Assembly: GCF_014884385.1 (NCBI RefSeq)
Contig: NZ_WKFH01000003.1
Location: forward strand, 62,001-126,000
Source: Phycobacter azelaicus
Lineage (GTDB): Bacteria > Pseudomonadota > Alphaproteobacteria > Rhodobacterales > Rhodobacteraceae
Length of the DNA: 64,000 bases
Reading direction: 5' to 3'
The notes under the pieces are model-generated. The model ran no database searches, had not been told where the DNA came from, and was given only the letters and a program-made list of their open reading frames with translations. Positions 36,820 to 45,991 of the stretch are shown piece by piece. The position numbers and the translations under genes were made by a program. Within the stretch, counting starts at the first letter, position 1. Each line of letters begins with the position of its first letter.

Positions 36820-38022
36820 TTATTCGGCGGCGTGTTTCGTTGCAGTCGGCAGGGCCTGCTCCAGATCCTGCAGGATGTCGTCGACGTCTTCCAGCCCCAC
36901 GGAGAGACGGATCAGCCCGTCGCTGATGCCATGTAGCGCGCGCTCTTCGGCCGTGTAGGTCGAATGTGTCATCGAGGCCGGGTGCTGGATCAGTGTTTCC
37001 GCATCGCCCAGAGAAACCGCGCGCTGGATCATCTTGAGACGGTTCATGAACGCAATGCCGCCAGCCATGCCGCCTTTGACTTCAAAGGCAATCATCGCGC
37101 CGGGCTCATCCATCTGGCGGGCCGCCAGATCAAACTGGTCAAAGCACTCAAGACCCGGAAAGTGCACCTGCTGAACAGCGGGATGCGCCTGGAGGTATTC
37201 AGCCACGGTTTCCGCCGAGGCGCAGTGCCGCTCCATACGCAGGGCAAGGGTCTTGAGACCGCGCAGGATGAGCATGGCGTTGAAGGGCGCCATTACCGCT
37301 CCGGTCATGTCCTTCATGCCCACAAGGCGGATTTCAGTAATCTGCTCGGCCGTGCCCGCAACCAGGCCCGCCACTACATCACCGTGACCTCCAAGATATT
37401 TGGTTGCCGAGTGTACGACGATATCGGCGCCCAGTTCGATCGGGCGCGTTAGGTATGGTGTGGCATAGGTATTGTCGACCACGACTTGTGCACCTGCCGC
37501 ATGAGCAATCTCGGAGGCGGCGGCGATGTCGACAAGGCGCATGTTTGGATTGGCGGGTGTCTCGAAATAGACCACACGGGTCTTATCCGAGATTGCCGCG
37601 CGCAGGTTCTCGACGTCGGTCATATCCACATGGGTAATGGTCACGCCCCATTTTGCCAGCCCGTGCCGCATGAAGGCAAAGGTGCAGCCATAAAGGGTCT
37701 TGTCCACAATGACCTCGTCCCCCGGCGACAGGAGGGTCCAAAGAACGGCCGTGACCGCCCCCATGCCGCTGGCCATGGCCAAACCGGCCTCTGCCCCTTC
37801 CAAGGTTGCAATACGCTGCTCAAGCAGATCGCAGGTCGGGTTCGAGATCCGGGAGTAAATATGCCCGGCACGGTCACCGGCAAAGGTCTCACCACCGGCC
37901 TCGGCAGTCTCGAAAGCGAAGGTGGACGTCAGATGCAACGGAGGCGTCAGCGCGCCCTCGTTCTGCATCGGATCATAGGCATGGTGAATGGCGCGTGTAG
38001 CAAAACTCTTGGGGGCGGACAT
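36820..38022 (-). CDS. mdeA: Methionine gamma-lyase
   Basis: 400 residues of the Cys/Met metabolism PLP family. The PLP lysine is in HSATKYLGGHGD (Lys208). The tyrosine and cysteine in TLYGCTFAFMRHG (Tyr111, Cys113) match the active-site Tyr and Cys116 that mark methionine gamma-lyases rather than cystathionine enzymes. YSRISNPT supplies the phosphate-binding Tyr/Arg of the neighbouring subunit. It splits methionine into methanethiol, ammonia and 2-oxobutyrate. AGGAG precedes ATG. It forms a leftward operon with mdeB and is divergent from mdeR. Confidence 0.9.
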   Translation of the reverse strand: MSAPKSFATRAIHHAYDPMQNEGALTPPLHLTSTFAFETAEAGGETFAGDRAGHIYSRISNPTCDLLEQRIATLEGAEAGLAMASGMGAVTAVLWTLLSPGDEVIVDKTLYGCTFAFMRHGLAKWGVTITHVDMTDVENLRAAISDKTRVVYFETPANPNMRLVDIAAASEIAHAAGAQVVVDNTYATPYLTRPIELGADIVVHSATKYLGGHGDVVAGLVAGTAEQITEIRLVGMKDMTGAVMAPFNAMLILRGLKTLALRMERHCASAETVAEYLQAHPAVQQVHFPGLECFDQFDLAARQMDEPGAMIAFEVKGGMAGGIAFMNRLKMIQRAVSLGDAETLIQHPASMTHSTYTAEERALHGISDGLIRLSVGLEDVDDILQDLEQALPTATKHAAE

Positions 38023-38076
38023 TGGGATCTCCTGTATCTATTTTGGCCATTGTCACAATTCCTTCGGCTATTTGCT

Positions 38077-38136
38077 TGCCAATATTGCCCTCTGGATGCC
38101 AAATATTGGAATATTATGCCAATATGGGGTCCCTAT
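38077..38136. promoter_or_regulatory. Three phased direct repeats, likely MdeR operators
   Basis: TGCCAATATTG, TGCCAAATATTGG and TGCCAATATGG begin at 38077, 38097 and 38117, exactly 20 bases apart. They fill the space between the mdeA start and the mdeR start. Two-turn phasing of AT-cored repeats suits an Lrp-family octamer wrapping DNA. Operator function is inferred. Confidence 0.65.
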
Positions 38137-38593
38137 GGACGACAAAGATCGCCAGATCATCCGTGCCCTGCAACGGGATGGCCGCATGACCAACCAGGAT
38201 CTTGCCGCCGCAGTAAACCTGTCACCCTCCCCCTGTTTGCGCAGGGTCCGCAACCTCGAACGCAACGCCATCATCCAGGGCTACAGCGCCGATGTGGATG
38301 CCTCCGCCTATGGGCTGTCGATCATGGTTTTCGTGCGCATCCGTCTGGAGCGCCACAACGAGGCCGATGTGAAGAATTTCGAGAGCCGCGTACGCATGAT
38401 CGACGAAGTGCTGGAATGTCACGTCATGACAGGGGCGATGGATTACCAATTGCGGGTTCTTGTGCCTGACCTGGAAGCCTATGAAGACTTCATTCGCAAT
38501 CGCATCCACCCCATCGGCGGCATCGCATCCATCGACACCAGTTTTGTCTACGGAACGGTCAAAAGGACGGCCGTCTTCCCTCAGTCGCGGTAG
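38135..38593 (+). CDS. mdeR: Lrp/AsnC family regulator of methionine catabolism
   Basis: 152 residues from ATG at 38135. The N-terminal HTH is DRQIIRALQRDGRMTNQDLAAAVNLSPSPCLRRVRNLE spread over three helices, with recognition part SPSPCLRRV. The C-terminal RAM (ligand-sensing) domain follows: VFVRIRLERHNEADV, VLECHVMTGAMDYQLRVL, GIASIDTSFVYGTVK. It is divergent from mdeAB, as is mdeR in Pseudomonas putida, and likely activates or represses it in response to methionine or another amino acid. The repeats at 38077-38127 are probable binding sites. The open frame upstream to 37988 overlaps mdeA and is not used. Confidence 0.88.
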   Translation: MDDKDRQIIRALQRDGRMTNQDLAAAVNLSPSPCLRRVRNLERNAIIQGYSADVDASAYGLSIMVFVRIRLERHNEADVKNFESRVRMIDEVLECHVMTGAMDYQLRVLVPDLEAYEDFIRNRIHPIGGIASIDTSFVYGTVKRTAVFPQSR

Positions 38594-38741
38594 CCGACGC
38601 GTCTGACCACACACTCTATCGTTCTGGTCATCCATTCAATCGCTCAGGGTCCTCGCATTCGGGGCCAACGAAGGTTGGGACCGCACCGCTGGCATTGGAT
38701 CGAAGCCCGTGCCATCATGACTGCAACAGGGAGGATCCACG

Positions 38742-39044
38742 ATGATCACCGAAATCGTTACGTTCAAGATCAACAAGGACATGAACCGGGAGCGCGTGAT
38801 TGCGCTGTTCGAGGAGAGCGCGGAGATCTGGCGCGCGCACCCGAAGTTGCACCGCAAGAACTACCTTTATGACCCCGAAAGTGGCGTAGCTGGCGGCGTC
38901 TATACGTGGGAGAGTATTGCAGACGCGCAGGAAGCGCATGGTGAGGCTTTTCTGGCCCGCGTCGCCGAGACCTTCGGCAGCACGCCGCATTTCCAGTACT
39001 ATGACACGCCCGTAGTCGTGCAGAACCGCACCGCAGCGGATTAA
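38742..39044 (+). CDS. YdhR/ABM-like small monooxygenase-fold protein
   Basis: 100 residues with a ferredoxin-like dimeric alpha/beta barrel pattern: ITEIVTFKINKDMNRERVIALF at the start, WRAHPKLHRKNYLYDPE, and GGVYTWESIADAQEAHGE. This matches the putative monooxygenase YdhR family; enzymatic function is not demonstrated in general. GGGAGG lies 8 bases before ATG. It stands between mdeR and the bacteriophytochrome gene, with no clear operon partner. Confidence 0.75.
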   Translation: MITEIVTFKINKDMNRERVIALFEESAEIWRAHPKLHRKNYLYDPESGVAGGVYTWESIADAQEAHGEAFLARVAETFGSTPHFQYYDTPVVVQNRTAAD

Positions 39045-39089
39045 GTGCTCCCCCAAACCTCTGCCCCGGTGCACCTGTGAAACCAGCCG

Positions 39090-41636
39090 CTAGCCCTTGC
39101 CTTGCAGGATTTCCACAAGCGCCGCCGTCAACGCGGCGTTGGTCACCGGTTTGGTCAACTGTGCATAGACCCGAAGATCAGGCGGCAGACTGTCCCGGTC
39201 ACCATACCCGGTGACGAACAGGAACGGGATGTTCTTTTCCGCAAGCTTCTGAGCCACCGGGATGCTCGTTCCACGGTGCCCCAAATTGATATCGAGCACG
39301 GCAAAATCCTGCCGACCAAGCCGGTCAAGCAAGGCAAGCGCATCATCGACCTGCGCCACGATTTCCACATTGGCAACGCCGAGTTCGATCAACTGATCCC
39401 GCATCGCGCGGGCAATGACAAAATTGTCTTCGACCAGAAGACAGGTCCTTCCGGCCAGCAGCGCGCGCAATTGCTCGCTATGGCCAGCCTGCGCATGCTG
39501 TGGTGCATTGGACGTGTCCGGTCTTTGAAACTCCGGATCCAACTGTGTCCGAGGCAGGAACAGGTGGGCCTCAACGCCACCGGCTTCAAAGGACAATGTA
39601 GCACGGCCATCCAGCTCATGCGGAATCGCCTCTGAGATCAAGGTAGATCCAAAGCCGAGCGTCCTTGGCGCGATGACCTGCGGCCCGCCTTTTTCGGCCC
39701 AGTCGATCTCCAGCCCGTGCTCTGTTTGGTTCAAGGTGATGCCAACTTGTCCCTCCTCATTTGACAGGGCTCCATATTTTACCGCATTCGTGACCAACTC
39801 ATGGATCACCAGCGAAAAGATGGGCGCAACATCTGCGCGCAGCGCTCCTGCAGTTCCGCTTATCTTGCAGCGGCTCAGGCGATCTGAGCCAAAGGGATCG
39901 AATTCCTGTGTGATCAGATCGATGATCGGGACCGACGCAACCATATGCCCCGAAGCCAGATCGTGACTGGCCGCCAGCGCCTCAATGCGCGACTCGAGCG
40001 ATTTGGAGTAGGATGCCAAGGATCCATAGCTGCTCGCACGGGCCTGGCGCGATACGGATCGGATCAGGGCAAGGATGTTGCGCACCCTGTGGTTCAACTC
40101 ATCGATCATGATTTTCTGTTGACGATTCAGCGAGGTGATCAGCACACGGCGCTCCACCGAATTGGCCAGCGACCAGATCCTGCGGCAGAAATACAGGTCC
40201 AACTCGCTCCAGGGGCGACAGCAGCCATGGATCTCTTCCAGATAGGTCGAGAAAGAGCCCCGCGGGGTCAGGCGAGAGACACCATCGATGTTGTCTATGG
40301 TCTTTTCCGGGTTTCCCGCCCAGGAAACCTCACGCGCGTGTTCTGCACGAAACAGGAGAACCGCACGATCTGTCACCGGCGCAAACAACACAGCACCGGC
40401 GCATCCGTTCAAGGCATTGGAAAACCGAGGGAATGCTTCACTCAGGTTTTCAAAGCTCTCCAGATCATCGGCCCCCTGCGCGCGCTCCACCAGGCATTCG
40501 AGCAACGGCTCTGCCGGAACTTTGCCAAATTGGCGACGCCTCCCCCCTTGCGAGACAACCAGGCCGCAGCCTCCGACAATATCCTGTACGGTTCTGGCAA
40601 AAGATGAAAAGCCAGCGGCGTCATCGAGATCGCCCAAGATGGCATCGCCGATACGCTCGACCTTTTCCATCATCGCGATACGCTCCTGCTGGATCAAAAG
40701 CTGCAGCTTGGTGGAGAAGGCGCGCAAAACGCCTTGAAGCAACGTGCGCAGCGCTGGTGCCGGGACACGTGGCCTGCTTTGATGGAAAGAAATGATGCCC
40801 CAAAGCTGGCCGCCCACCATGACCGACAAGGTCAGCGTGGCCGCAGATCCCATATTGCGCAGGTATGCCATATGCACCTGCGACACACCGCGTGACGAGG
40901 CAAGCGTGATATCCAGGGGCGCTGCGCTCTCGTCTGCCGCCAGAATGGGCACCGGCACCTGTCCAACGTCAGTGATAAACCGAAGCGGCACGCGCCCCAT
41001 GATCGCGCGCGCCTGCGCAGGGATATCAAAGCTGGGAAAGCGCAGACCGACATAGCTTTTTAGACCAATGCGCGTGTGCTCGGCGAGCACCTCGCCATTC
41101 CATTCAGCATCAAAGCGATAGACCATGACCCTGTCATATCCGCTAAGCTGTTGAAACAGTGCAGTTGCCGTCTCAAAAAGCGCGCTCTGCGACGTGCAGC
41201 TTTCCAATTCCTCTACCAGAAAGTTTAACGTCGCGAGACTGTCCGCCCCACCCAGATCCATGTCCGGTTCAGGTTCCATTTCCAGAACAACGACGTCGCC
41301 GCTTTGAAAGGCGGATATGGCGACCATCTGCCCGTGCACACAATACGACCCAAGTCCCCGGGCTTTTGCTGTAAAGCCAGGCAGCGCTCGGGCATTGCTC
41401 AGCGCGTGCCAGACTGATCGATCCAAATGGTCCGATACCGGGGCGCCCAGCAGGGCATCGGCCGTGACCGGCAGGATCGTATTGATGTTTTCACTCACAT
41501 ACCGCGCTCTGGTGGTTTCAGGTTCAATTGCAACAAGGCATGCATGGGGCTGCACGGTCCCAGGGATATGCACAGGTTCAGCGGCGCATTGTTCCAAAGC
41601 GTTCTGGATTTCCTGGTCCGTCAGATCCTGGGACAT
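39090..41636 (-). CDS. bphP: Bacteriophytochrome with HWE histidine kinase and receiver
   Basis: 848 residues. Order: PAS-like N-terminus with Cys17 just before EPVHIPGTVQPHAC, the usual biliverdin-attachment position. A GAF domain follows (LRFPSFDIPAQAR with the conserved chromophore-pocket Asp, and VHMAYLRNMGSAATL), then PHY, an HWE-type kinase (DELNHRVRNILALIRSVSRQA with the phospho-His; DWAEKGGP in place of the N-G boxes) and a C-terminal receiver (DFAVLDINLGH). It is a red/far-red photoreceptor kinase in the cytoplasm. A single-domain response regulator is divergent at 41741. No heme oxygenase gene is nearby to make biliverdin. Confidence 0.92.
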   Translation of the reverse strand: MSQDLTDQEIQNALEQCAAEPVHIPGTVQPHACLVAIEPETTRARYVSENINTILPVTADALLGAPVSDHLDRSVWHALSNARALPGFTAKARGLGSYCVHGQMVAISAFQSGDVVVLEMEPEPDMDLGGADSLATLNFLVEELESCTSQSALFETATALFQQLSGYDRVMVYRFDAEWNGEVLAEHTRIGLKSYVGLRFPSFDIPAQARAIMGRVPLRFITDVGQVPVPILAADESAAPLDITLASSRGVSQVHMAYLRNMGSAATLTLSVMVGGQLWGIISFHQSRPRVPAPALRTLLQGVLRAFSTKLQLLIQQERIAMMEKVERIGDAILGDLDDAAGFSSFARTVQDIVGGCGLVVSQGGRRRQFGKVPAEPLLECLVERAQGADDLESFENLSEAFPRFSNALNGCAGAVLFAPVTDRAVLLFRAEHAREVSWAGNPEKTIDNIDGVSRLTPRGSFSTYLEEIHGCCRPWSELDLYFCRRIWSLANSVERRVLITSLNRQQKIMIDELNHRVRNILALIRSVSRQARASSYGSLASYSKSLESRIEALAASHDLASGHMVASVPIIDLITQEFDPFGSDRLSRCKISGTAGALRADVAPIFSLVIHELVTNAVKYGALSNEEGQVGITLNQTEHGLEIDWAEKGGPQVIAPRTLGFGSTLISEAIPHELDGRATLSFEAGGVEAHLFLPRTQLDPEFQRPDTSNAPQHAQAGHSEQLRALLAGRTCLLVEDNFVIARAMRDQLIELGVANVEIVAQVDDALALLDRLGRQDFAVLDINLGHRGTSIPVAQKLAEKNIPFLFVTGYGDRDSLPPDLRVYAQLTKPVTNAALTAALVEILQGKG

Positions 41637-41740
41637 GTTGAACGCCTTTCAAGAATTCATGTCATTTGCGCCAAATAGGCGTATGCTAGCCAAGAGTAGC
41701 ATGGGAGCCGCCACGTAGAGCAACAGGGCTCAGGCAAAAG

Positions 41741-42190
41741 ATGAAGAAGGGGCGCAGTTTGGGGAAAATACTCCTTATGGACGATGAGGTCGCCTTTGCC
41801 TCCTTCGTCGCAGCGCGCCTGCGTCGAACCGGGTATCTGGTGGATGTTGCGCCGGATGCTTCACGGGCAAAGGTTCTATTGTCCGAAGGTGACTATGACG
41901 TGGTGATCGCGGATATCATCGTAAAAGCCAATGGTCGTCCATTGCCCGACGGCGGCATTTCCCTGATCGGCTGGATGCGTTCTCCGGGACAGAAACAGCC
42001 CGCGCTGCGCAAGGTACCCATTGTCGCGATCAGCGGATCTACACGGCATTCAGGCATGGAGAACATCCTGACCACTGCTGCGGGGTTGGGAGCGACGGCC
42101 ACCCTGGCAAAACCGTTTGAGATGGATGCATTGCTGGATTTGCTGGAAAAGATAATCGAACGCAAAGATCCCGCCGTCACATCCGGTTAA
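41741..42190 (+). CDS. Single-domain response regulator
   Basis: 149 residues, one CheY-like receiver with no output domain: KILLMDDEVAFASF with the acidic pocket, phospho-acceptor Asp in VVIADIIVKANGR, and the late ATATLAKPFEMDALL with the conserved lysine. It is divergent from bphP with about 100 bases between starts, so it is the likely phosphorylation partner. The longer loop after the phospho-Asp (NGRPLPDGGISLIGWMR) is typical of phytochrome-linked receivers in this group. The ribosome site is weak. Confidence 0.85.
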   Translation: MKKGRSLGKILLMDDEVAFASFVAARLRRTGYLVDVAPDASRAKVLLSEGDYDVVIADIIVKANGRPLPDGGISLIGWMRSPGQKQPALRKVPIVAISGSTRHSGMENILTTAAGLGATATLAKPFEMDALLDLLEKIIERKDPAVTSG

Positions 42191-42322
42191 AGCGGACAGC
42201 CACCAAAAAAGCACAATCCAACTTCCGGATCGCAACGCGGCGCGCGCTAGACTGCCAGGCGCTTGGAGCCCAGCGCGCCTATGGCGTGTCCAGCGTGGTG
42301 ATCGCGCGCAGGATGCCCTGCC

Positions 42323-44515
42323 TTAACGCCCGCGTCGCTTCACATTTCCGCCTCTCTGGCCCGCCCGCCCCGCGGTCGAGCGGCCACGCGATTTTGTTGC
42401 GGCCTCCGAGGCCGCCTCAACAGCCGACTGGCGCGCCAGCGGATCGTCCGAAACGGCAAGATCCACCGCCTCGAGCCGTTTTATCTCATCCCGCAATCGC
42501 GCTGCCTCTTCGAATTCAAGGTTCTCTGCGGCCTTGCGCATCTCCTCGCGCAGACCATTCAGGTGCGCTTCAAGGTTGGCGCCATGCATCGGCTTGTCGA
42601 TATTGGCGGTGACGCGGTTCATGTCCACATCGCCCTGGTAGAGCCCCGCCAGCACGTCCTCGACGTTCTTTTTCACCGTCTCCGGCGTGATCCCGTGTTC
42701 TTCGTTGTAGGCGATCTGCTTGGCGCGGCGGCGCTCGGTCTCGCCGATGGCGCGCTCCATTGAGCCGGTGATGCGGTCGGCATACATGATCACGCGACCA
42801 TCGGCGTTACGCGCAGCGCGGCCGATGGTCTGGATCAGCGAGGTCTCTGAGCGCAGGAACCCTTCCTTGTCGGCATCCAGAATGGCCACCAGACCGCATT
42901 CGGGGATATCCAGACCTTCCCGCAACAGGTTGATACCCACAAGCACGTCAAACGCCCCAAGGCGCAGGTCGCGCAGGATCTCGATCCGCTCCAGCGTGTC
43001 GATGTCGCTGTGCATGTAGCGCACCTTGATGCCCTGCTCATGCAGGTATTCGGTTAGATCCTCTGCCATGCGCTTGGTCAAAACCGTGCAGAGCGTGCGG
43101 AAGCCATCCGCCGAGACCTTGCGGATCTCGTCCAGCAGATCGTCCACCTGCATATCGACGGGGCGGATTTCCACCTGCGGATCCAGCAGGCCGGTGGGGC
43201 GGATCACCTGTTCAGCAAAGACACCGCCCGATTGCTCCAGCTCCCAGGCCGCGGGCGTGGCCGAAACAAAGACCGACTGCGGGCGCATGGCGTCCCATTC
43301 CTCGAACTTCAGCGGTCGGTTGTCCATGCAGGAGGGCAGCCGGAAGCCGTGCTCGGCCAGGGTGAACTTGCGCCTGTGGTCACCCTTGTACATGGCGCCG
43401 ATCTGCGGCACCGATACATGGCTTTCATCGGCAAAGACAATGGCGTTGTCGGGAATGAATTCAAACAGGGTCGGCGGCGGCTCTCCCGGTGCACGGCCCG
43501 TCAGGTAGCGCGAGTAGTTCTCGATCCCGTTGCAATGGCCCGTCGCCTCCAGCATTTCGATGTCGAAATTGGTGCGCTGCTCCAGCCGCTGCGCCTCCAG
43601 CAGCTTGCCCTCGCCCACCAGCTGATCCAGCCGCATGCGCAGCTCTTTCTTGATCTCGATGACCGCCTGATTGAGCGTCGGTTTTGGTGTGACATAGTGG
43701 GAATTCGCGTAGACCCGGATCTGGTCAAATGATCCGGTGCGCTCACCTGTCAGCGGGTCGAATTCGGTGATCGCCTCCAGCTCTTCGCCAAAGAACGACA
43801 GCTTCCATGCACGGTCTTCCAGGTGGGCCGGAAAGACTTCGAGCGTATCGCCCCGCACCCGGAAGGAGCCGCGCTGAAAGGCCTGATCATTGCGCTTGTA
43901 CTGCTGGGCAACCAGATCGGCCATGACCTGGCGCTGATCGTACATCTCCCCCACCTTCAGATCCTGGGTCATAGCCGAATAGGTTTCGACGCTACCGATA
44001 CCGTAGATGCAGGAGACCGAGGCAACGATGATCACATCGTCGCGTTCCAACAATGCCCGCGTGGCCGAGTGGCGCATGCGGTCGATCTGCTCGTTGATCT
44101 GGCTTTCCTTCTCGATATAGGTATCGCTGCGCGGCACATAGGCTTCGGGCTGGTAGTAATCATAGAAAGAGACGAAATACTCGACCGAGTTTTCCGGGAA
44201 AAAGCCTTTGAATTCGCCGTAAAGCTGCGCCGCAAGCGTCTTGTTCGGAGCCAGGATGATGGCAGGGCGCTGAGTTTCCTCGATGACCTTGGCCATGGTA
44301 AAGGTCTTGCCGGTGCCCGTCGCGCCAAGCAGCACCTGACTACGCTCTCCCTCCCGCACGCCCTGGCTCAGTTCGGCAATGGCTGTGGGCTGATCGCCTG
44401 CCGGGTCGAACTCGGTGTTCATGACGAATCGCTTTCCGCCTTCCAGCTTGGGACGCTGCTGGGCCGCGCGCTCGGTCATCATGGGCAGCGATTTGTCGGA
44501 ATGTGCGTAGGGCAT
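42323..44515 (-). CDS. uvrB: UvrABC excinuclease subunit B
   Basis: About 730 residues from ATG at 44515 (AGGA upstream); another ATG at 44539 would add eight residues. SF2 helicase parts are [14 protein letters not shown] (Walker A), the beta-hairpin region [24 protein letters not shown] that inserts into damaged [18 protein letters not shown], and [15 protein letters not shown]-terminal UVR motif ([24 protein letters not shown]) binds UvrC. It verifies lesions in nucleotide excision repair. The last about 40 residues are a basic, Gly/Arg-rich tail. No LexA box of the GTTC-N7-GTTC type was recognised upstream. Confidence 0.97.
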   Translation of the reverse strand: MPYAHSDKSLPMMTERAAQQRPKLEGGKRFVMNTEFDPAGDQPTAIAELSQGVREGERSQVLLGATGTGKTFTMAKVIEETQRPAIILAPNKTLAAQLYGEFKGFFPENSVEYFVSFYDYYQPEAYVPRSDTYIEKESQINEQIDRMRHSATRALLERDDVIIVASVSCIYGIGSVETYSAMTQDLKVGEMYDQRQVMADLVAQQYKRNDQAFQRGSFRVRGDTLEVFPAHLEDRAWKLSFFGEELEAITEFDPLTGERTGSFDQIRVYANSHYVTPKPTLNQAVIEIKKELRMRLDQLVGEGKLLEAQRLEQRTNFDIEMLEATGHCNGIENYSRYLTGRAPGEPPPTLFEFIPDNAIVFADESHVSVPQIGAMYKGDHRRKFTLAEHGFRLPSCMDNRPLKFEEWDAMRPQSVFVSATPAAWELEQSGGVFAEQVIRPTGLLDPQVEIRPVDMQVDDLLDEIRKVSADGFRTLCTVLTKRMAEDLTEYLHEQGIKVRYMHSDIDTLERIEILRDLRLGAFDVLVGINLLREGLDIPECGLVAILDADKEGFLRSETSLIQTIGRAARNADGRVIMYADRITGSMERAIGETERRRAKQIAYNEEHGITPETVKKNVEDVLAGLYQGDVDMNRVTANIDKPMHGANLEAHLNGLREEMRKAAENLEFEEAARLRDEIKRLEAVDLAVSDDPLARQSAVEAASEAATKSRGRSTAGRAGQRGGNVKRRGR

Positions 44516-44808
44516 GGTCGGTCCTGTGTCTTGCGGCATCACAGTTGATCTCTTTTTGTTCCAATTCAAGAGGCCGCGCCGGAAGTTGCCGAAAAAATGC
44601 CCATTCCAGCACAGCGGGGAGGGCTTGCCCAGGCCCTGCCTTTCCCACCCTACGCACTTGCCCTGCGACACCGCTGTTTCAGCAAGTGTTGCAACGCAGG
44701 CGCAGAGCGTATCTTGGTCATGTTTGTCTCAAACACATGACTAAATCGATCTTGCCGCAGCGCGCCGATCGTCGCATATATGCGGTAGCGGATGAACAGG
44801 AGACTGCG

Positions 44809-45120
44809 ATGCAAGCGCGTATTTACCGGCCAGCGAGAAACGCCATGACCTCCGGTATGGCCAAGACCCGCAAGTGGGTTCTGGAATTTGCACAGGCCAG
44901 TGCGCGTGAAGTCGATCCCCTGATGGGCTGGACCTCCTCGGCCGATACCCAAAGCCAGGTCCGCCTGCGTTTCGACAGCAAGGAAGAAGCGCTCGAATAC
45001 GCCAAGGATCACGGCATCGAAGCCGAAGTGATCGAACCCAAGGTGCGCAAAGCCAATATCCGCCCCGGTGGTTACGGAGACAACTTTGCAACAAACCGCC
45101 GCGGTCCCTGGACCCATTGA
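44809..45120 (+). CDS. NDUFS4-like complex I accessory subunit
   Basis: 103 residues from ATG at 44809, chosen for AGGAG six bases upstream; the long upstream open frame is chance. The NDUFS4 (ETC complex I subunit) domain is clear: [43 protein letters not shown], and a long conserved end [20 protein letters not shown] followed by [11 protein letters not shown]. This supernumerary subunit is found in mitochondria and in alphaproteobacteria such as Paracoccus and Rhodobacter. It overlaps slightly with the following GNAT frame. It is probably membrane-associated with complex I. Confidence 0.93.
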   Translation: MQARIYRPARNAMTSGMAKTRKWVLEFAQASAREVDPLMGWTSSADTQSQVRLRFDSKEEALEYAKDHGIEAEVIEPKVRKANIRPGGYGDNFATNRRGPWTH

Positions 45121-45128
45121 GGTCCGCG

Positions 45129-45605
45129 ATGACGGAATTCCAGATCGCACCAGCAAGCCCCAGTGATCCTGAGGCTGCAGGCCTAATCCGTCGCCACCTG
45201 GACCAAATGGCGGCCCAATCGCCGCAAGAAAGCTGCCACGCGATGGACGGCAGCGACCTAGAAGATCCGTCAGTCGCATTCTTTCTGTTGCGCCGCGACG
45301 GCAGCGCGCTGGCTATGGGAGCGCTGAAGCGTTTGCAGGGCGACGCGTTCGAACTGAAATCGATGCACACTCTGGCCGCGGCGCGCGGCAGCGGCGCAGG
45401 TCGTGCCATGCTGGAGTATCTTTTGCATCTTGCCCGCTGCGAGCACGCTGCTGGGATTTACCTTGAAACAGGCTCCACCCCCGATTTCCTGCCCGCGCGC
45501 AAACTCTACGAATCCTACGGTTTCAAGGAATGCGCACCCTTCGGCGACTATTCCGAGGATCCCTGGTCCACCTTTATGCATCTGGACCTGCGCGCGGCGC
45601 CTTGA
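45129..45605 (+). CDS. GNAT family N-acetyltransferase
   Basis: 158 residues from ATG at 45129 (GAGG upstream, overlapping the NDUFS4-like stop region). The acetyl-CoA binding motif reads LAAARGSGAGRAMLEYLL, and ARKLYESYGFKECAPFGDY forms the C-terminal motif. It resembles the YsnE/PanZ-like small GNAT group; the acceptor is unknown. It follows the NDUFS4-like gene on the same strand and ends 36 bases before tRNA-Arg. Confidence 0.85.
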   Translation: MTEFQIAPASPSDPEAAGLIRRHLDQMAAQSPQESCHAMDGSDLEDPSVAFFLLRRDGSALAMGALKRLQGDAFELKSMHTLAAARGSGAGRAMLEYLLHLARCEHAAGIYLETGSTPDFLPARKLYESYGFKECAPFGDYSEDPWSTFMHLDLRAAP

Positions 45606-45640
45606 CCCTTCGGTCGCCGGTGTCGTAACTGGAACGCAGC

Positions 45641-45717
45641 GGTCCCTTAGCTCAACTGGATAGAGCAGCTGACTTCTAATCAGCAGGTTGAGGGTTCGAG
45701 TCCTTCAGGGATCGCCA
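45641..45717 (+). tRNA. tRNA-Arg (TCT)
   Basis: A class I tRNA of 77 bases with encoded CCA. Acceptor GGTCCCT pairs with AGGGATC (one G-U). The D arm is AGCTCAACTGGATAGAGC. The anticodon stem CTGAC/ATCAG region holds loop TTCTAAT with TCT, which reads AGA/AGG. T loop TTCGAGT. Discriminator G. It reads AGA/AGG codons, rare in this genome by the codon use seen here. Confidence 0.94.
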
Positions 45718-45834
45718 GTATCAGACGCGATGAGGCGCACAGAAGGCCTCCATAAACGCCTCTATTTTTGCTCGCAAAGCCATATGGATACGACCCAGGC
45801 ACGCTCCGGCTGTTCGCCCGCTGCACGTTTCCTA

Positions 45835-45912
45835 GCAGGCTGCGGCTGTGCAGCCTCGACCGGTGGTGGAACGATTTCCCCCAAACCCGCAACGCCGGGG
45901 GTAGGCTGTTCC
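45835..45912 (+). promoter_or_regulatory. Structured leader upstream of metY
   Basis: Within the 274 bases between tRNA-Arg and metY are two adjacent stem-loops. AGGCTGC/GCAGCCT lies at 45837-45843/45850-45856. A two-part stem lies at 45868-45872/45908-45912 with an inner CCCCC/GGGGG (45878-45882 with 45897-45901). No known SAM riboswitch consensus was recognised. A regulatory RNA role is inferred. Confidence 0.4.
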
Positions 45913-45991
45913 GAATTCGATCGAGCACGTTGTCTGGCGCGCCCACCTGCCGTACACCTGTGGCAAGAAATGACCTTAGGGAGAGAGACCA

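Noticed and set aside
44516..44808. LexA box upstream of uvrB
   Set aside because: No GTTC-N7-GTTC or close variant was seen; a single GTTC occurs at about 44560 without a partner.
45718..45991. SAM-II/SAM-V riboswitch before metY
   Set aside because: The conserved core sequences of these classes were not found; only generic stem-loops are present, reported as a candidate.
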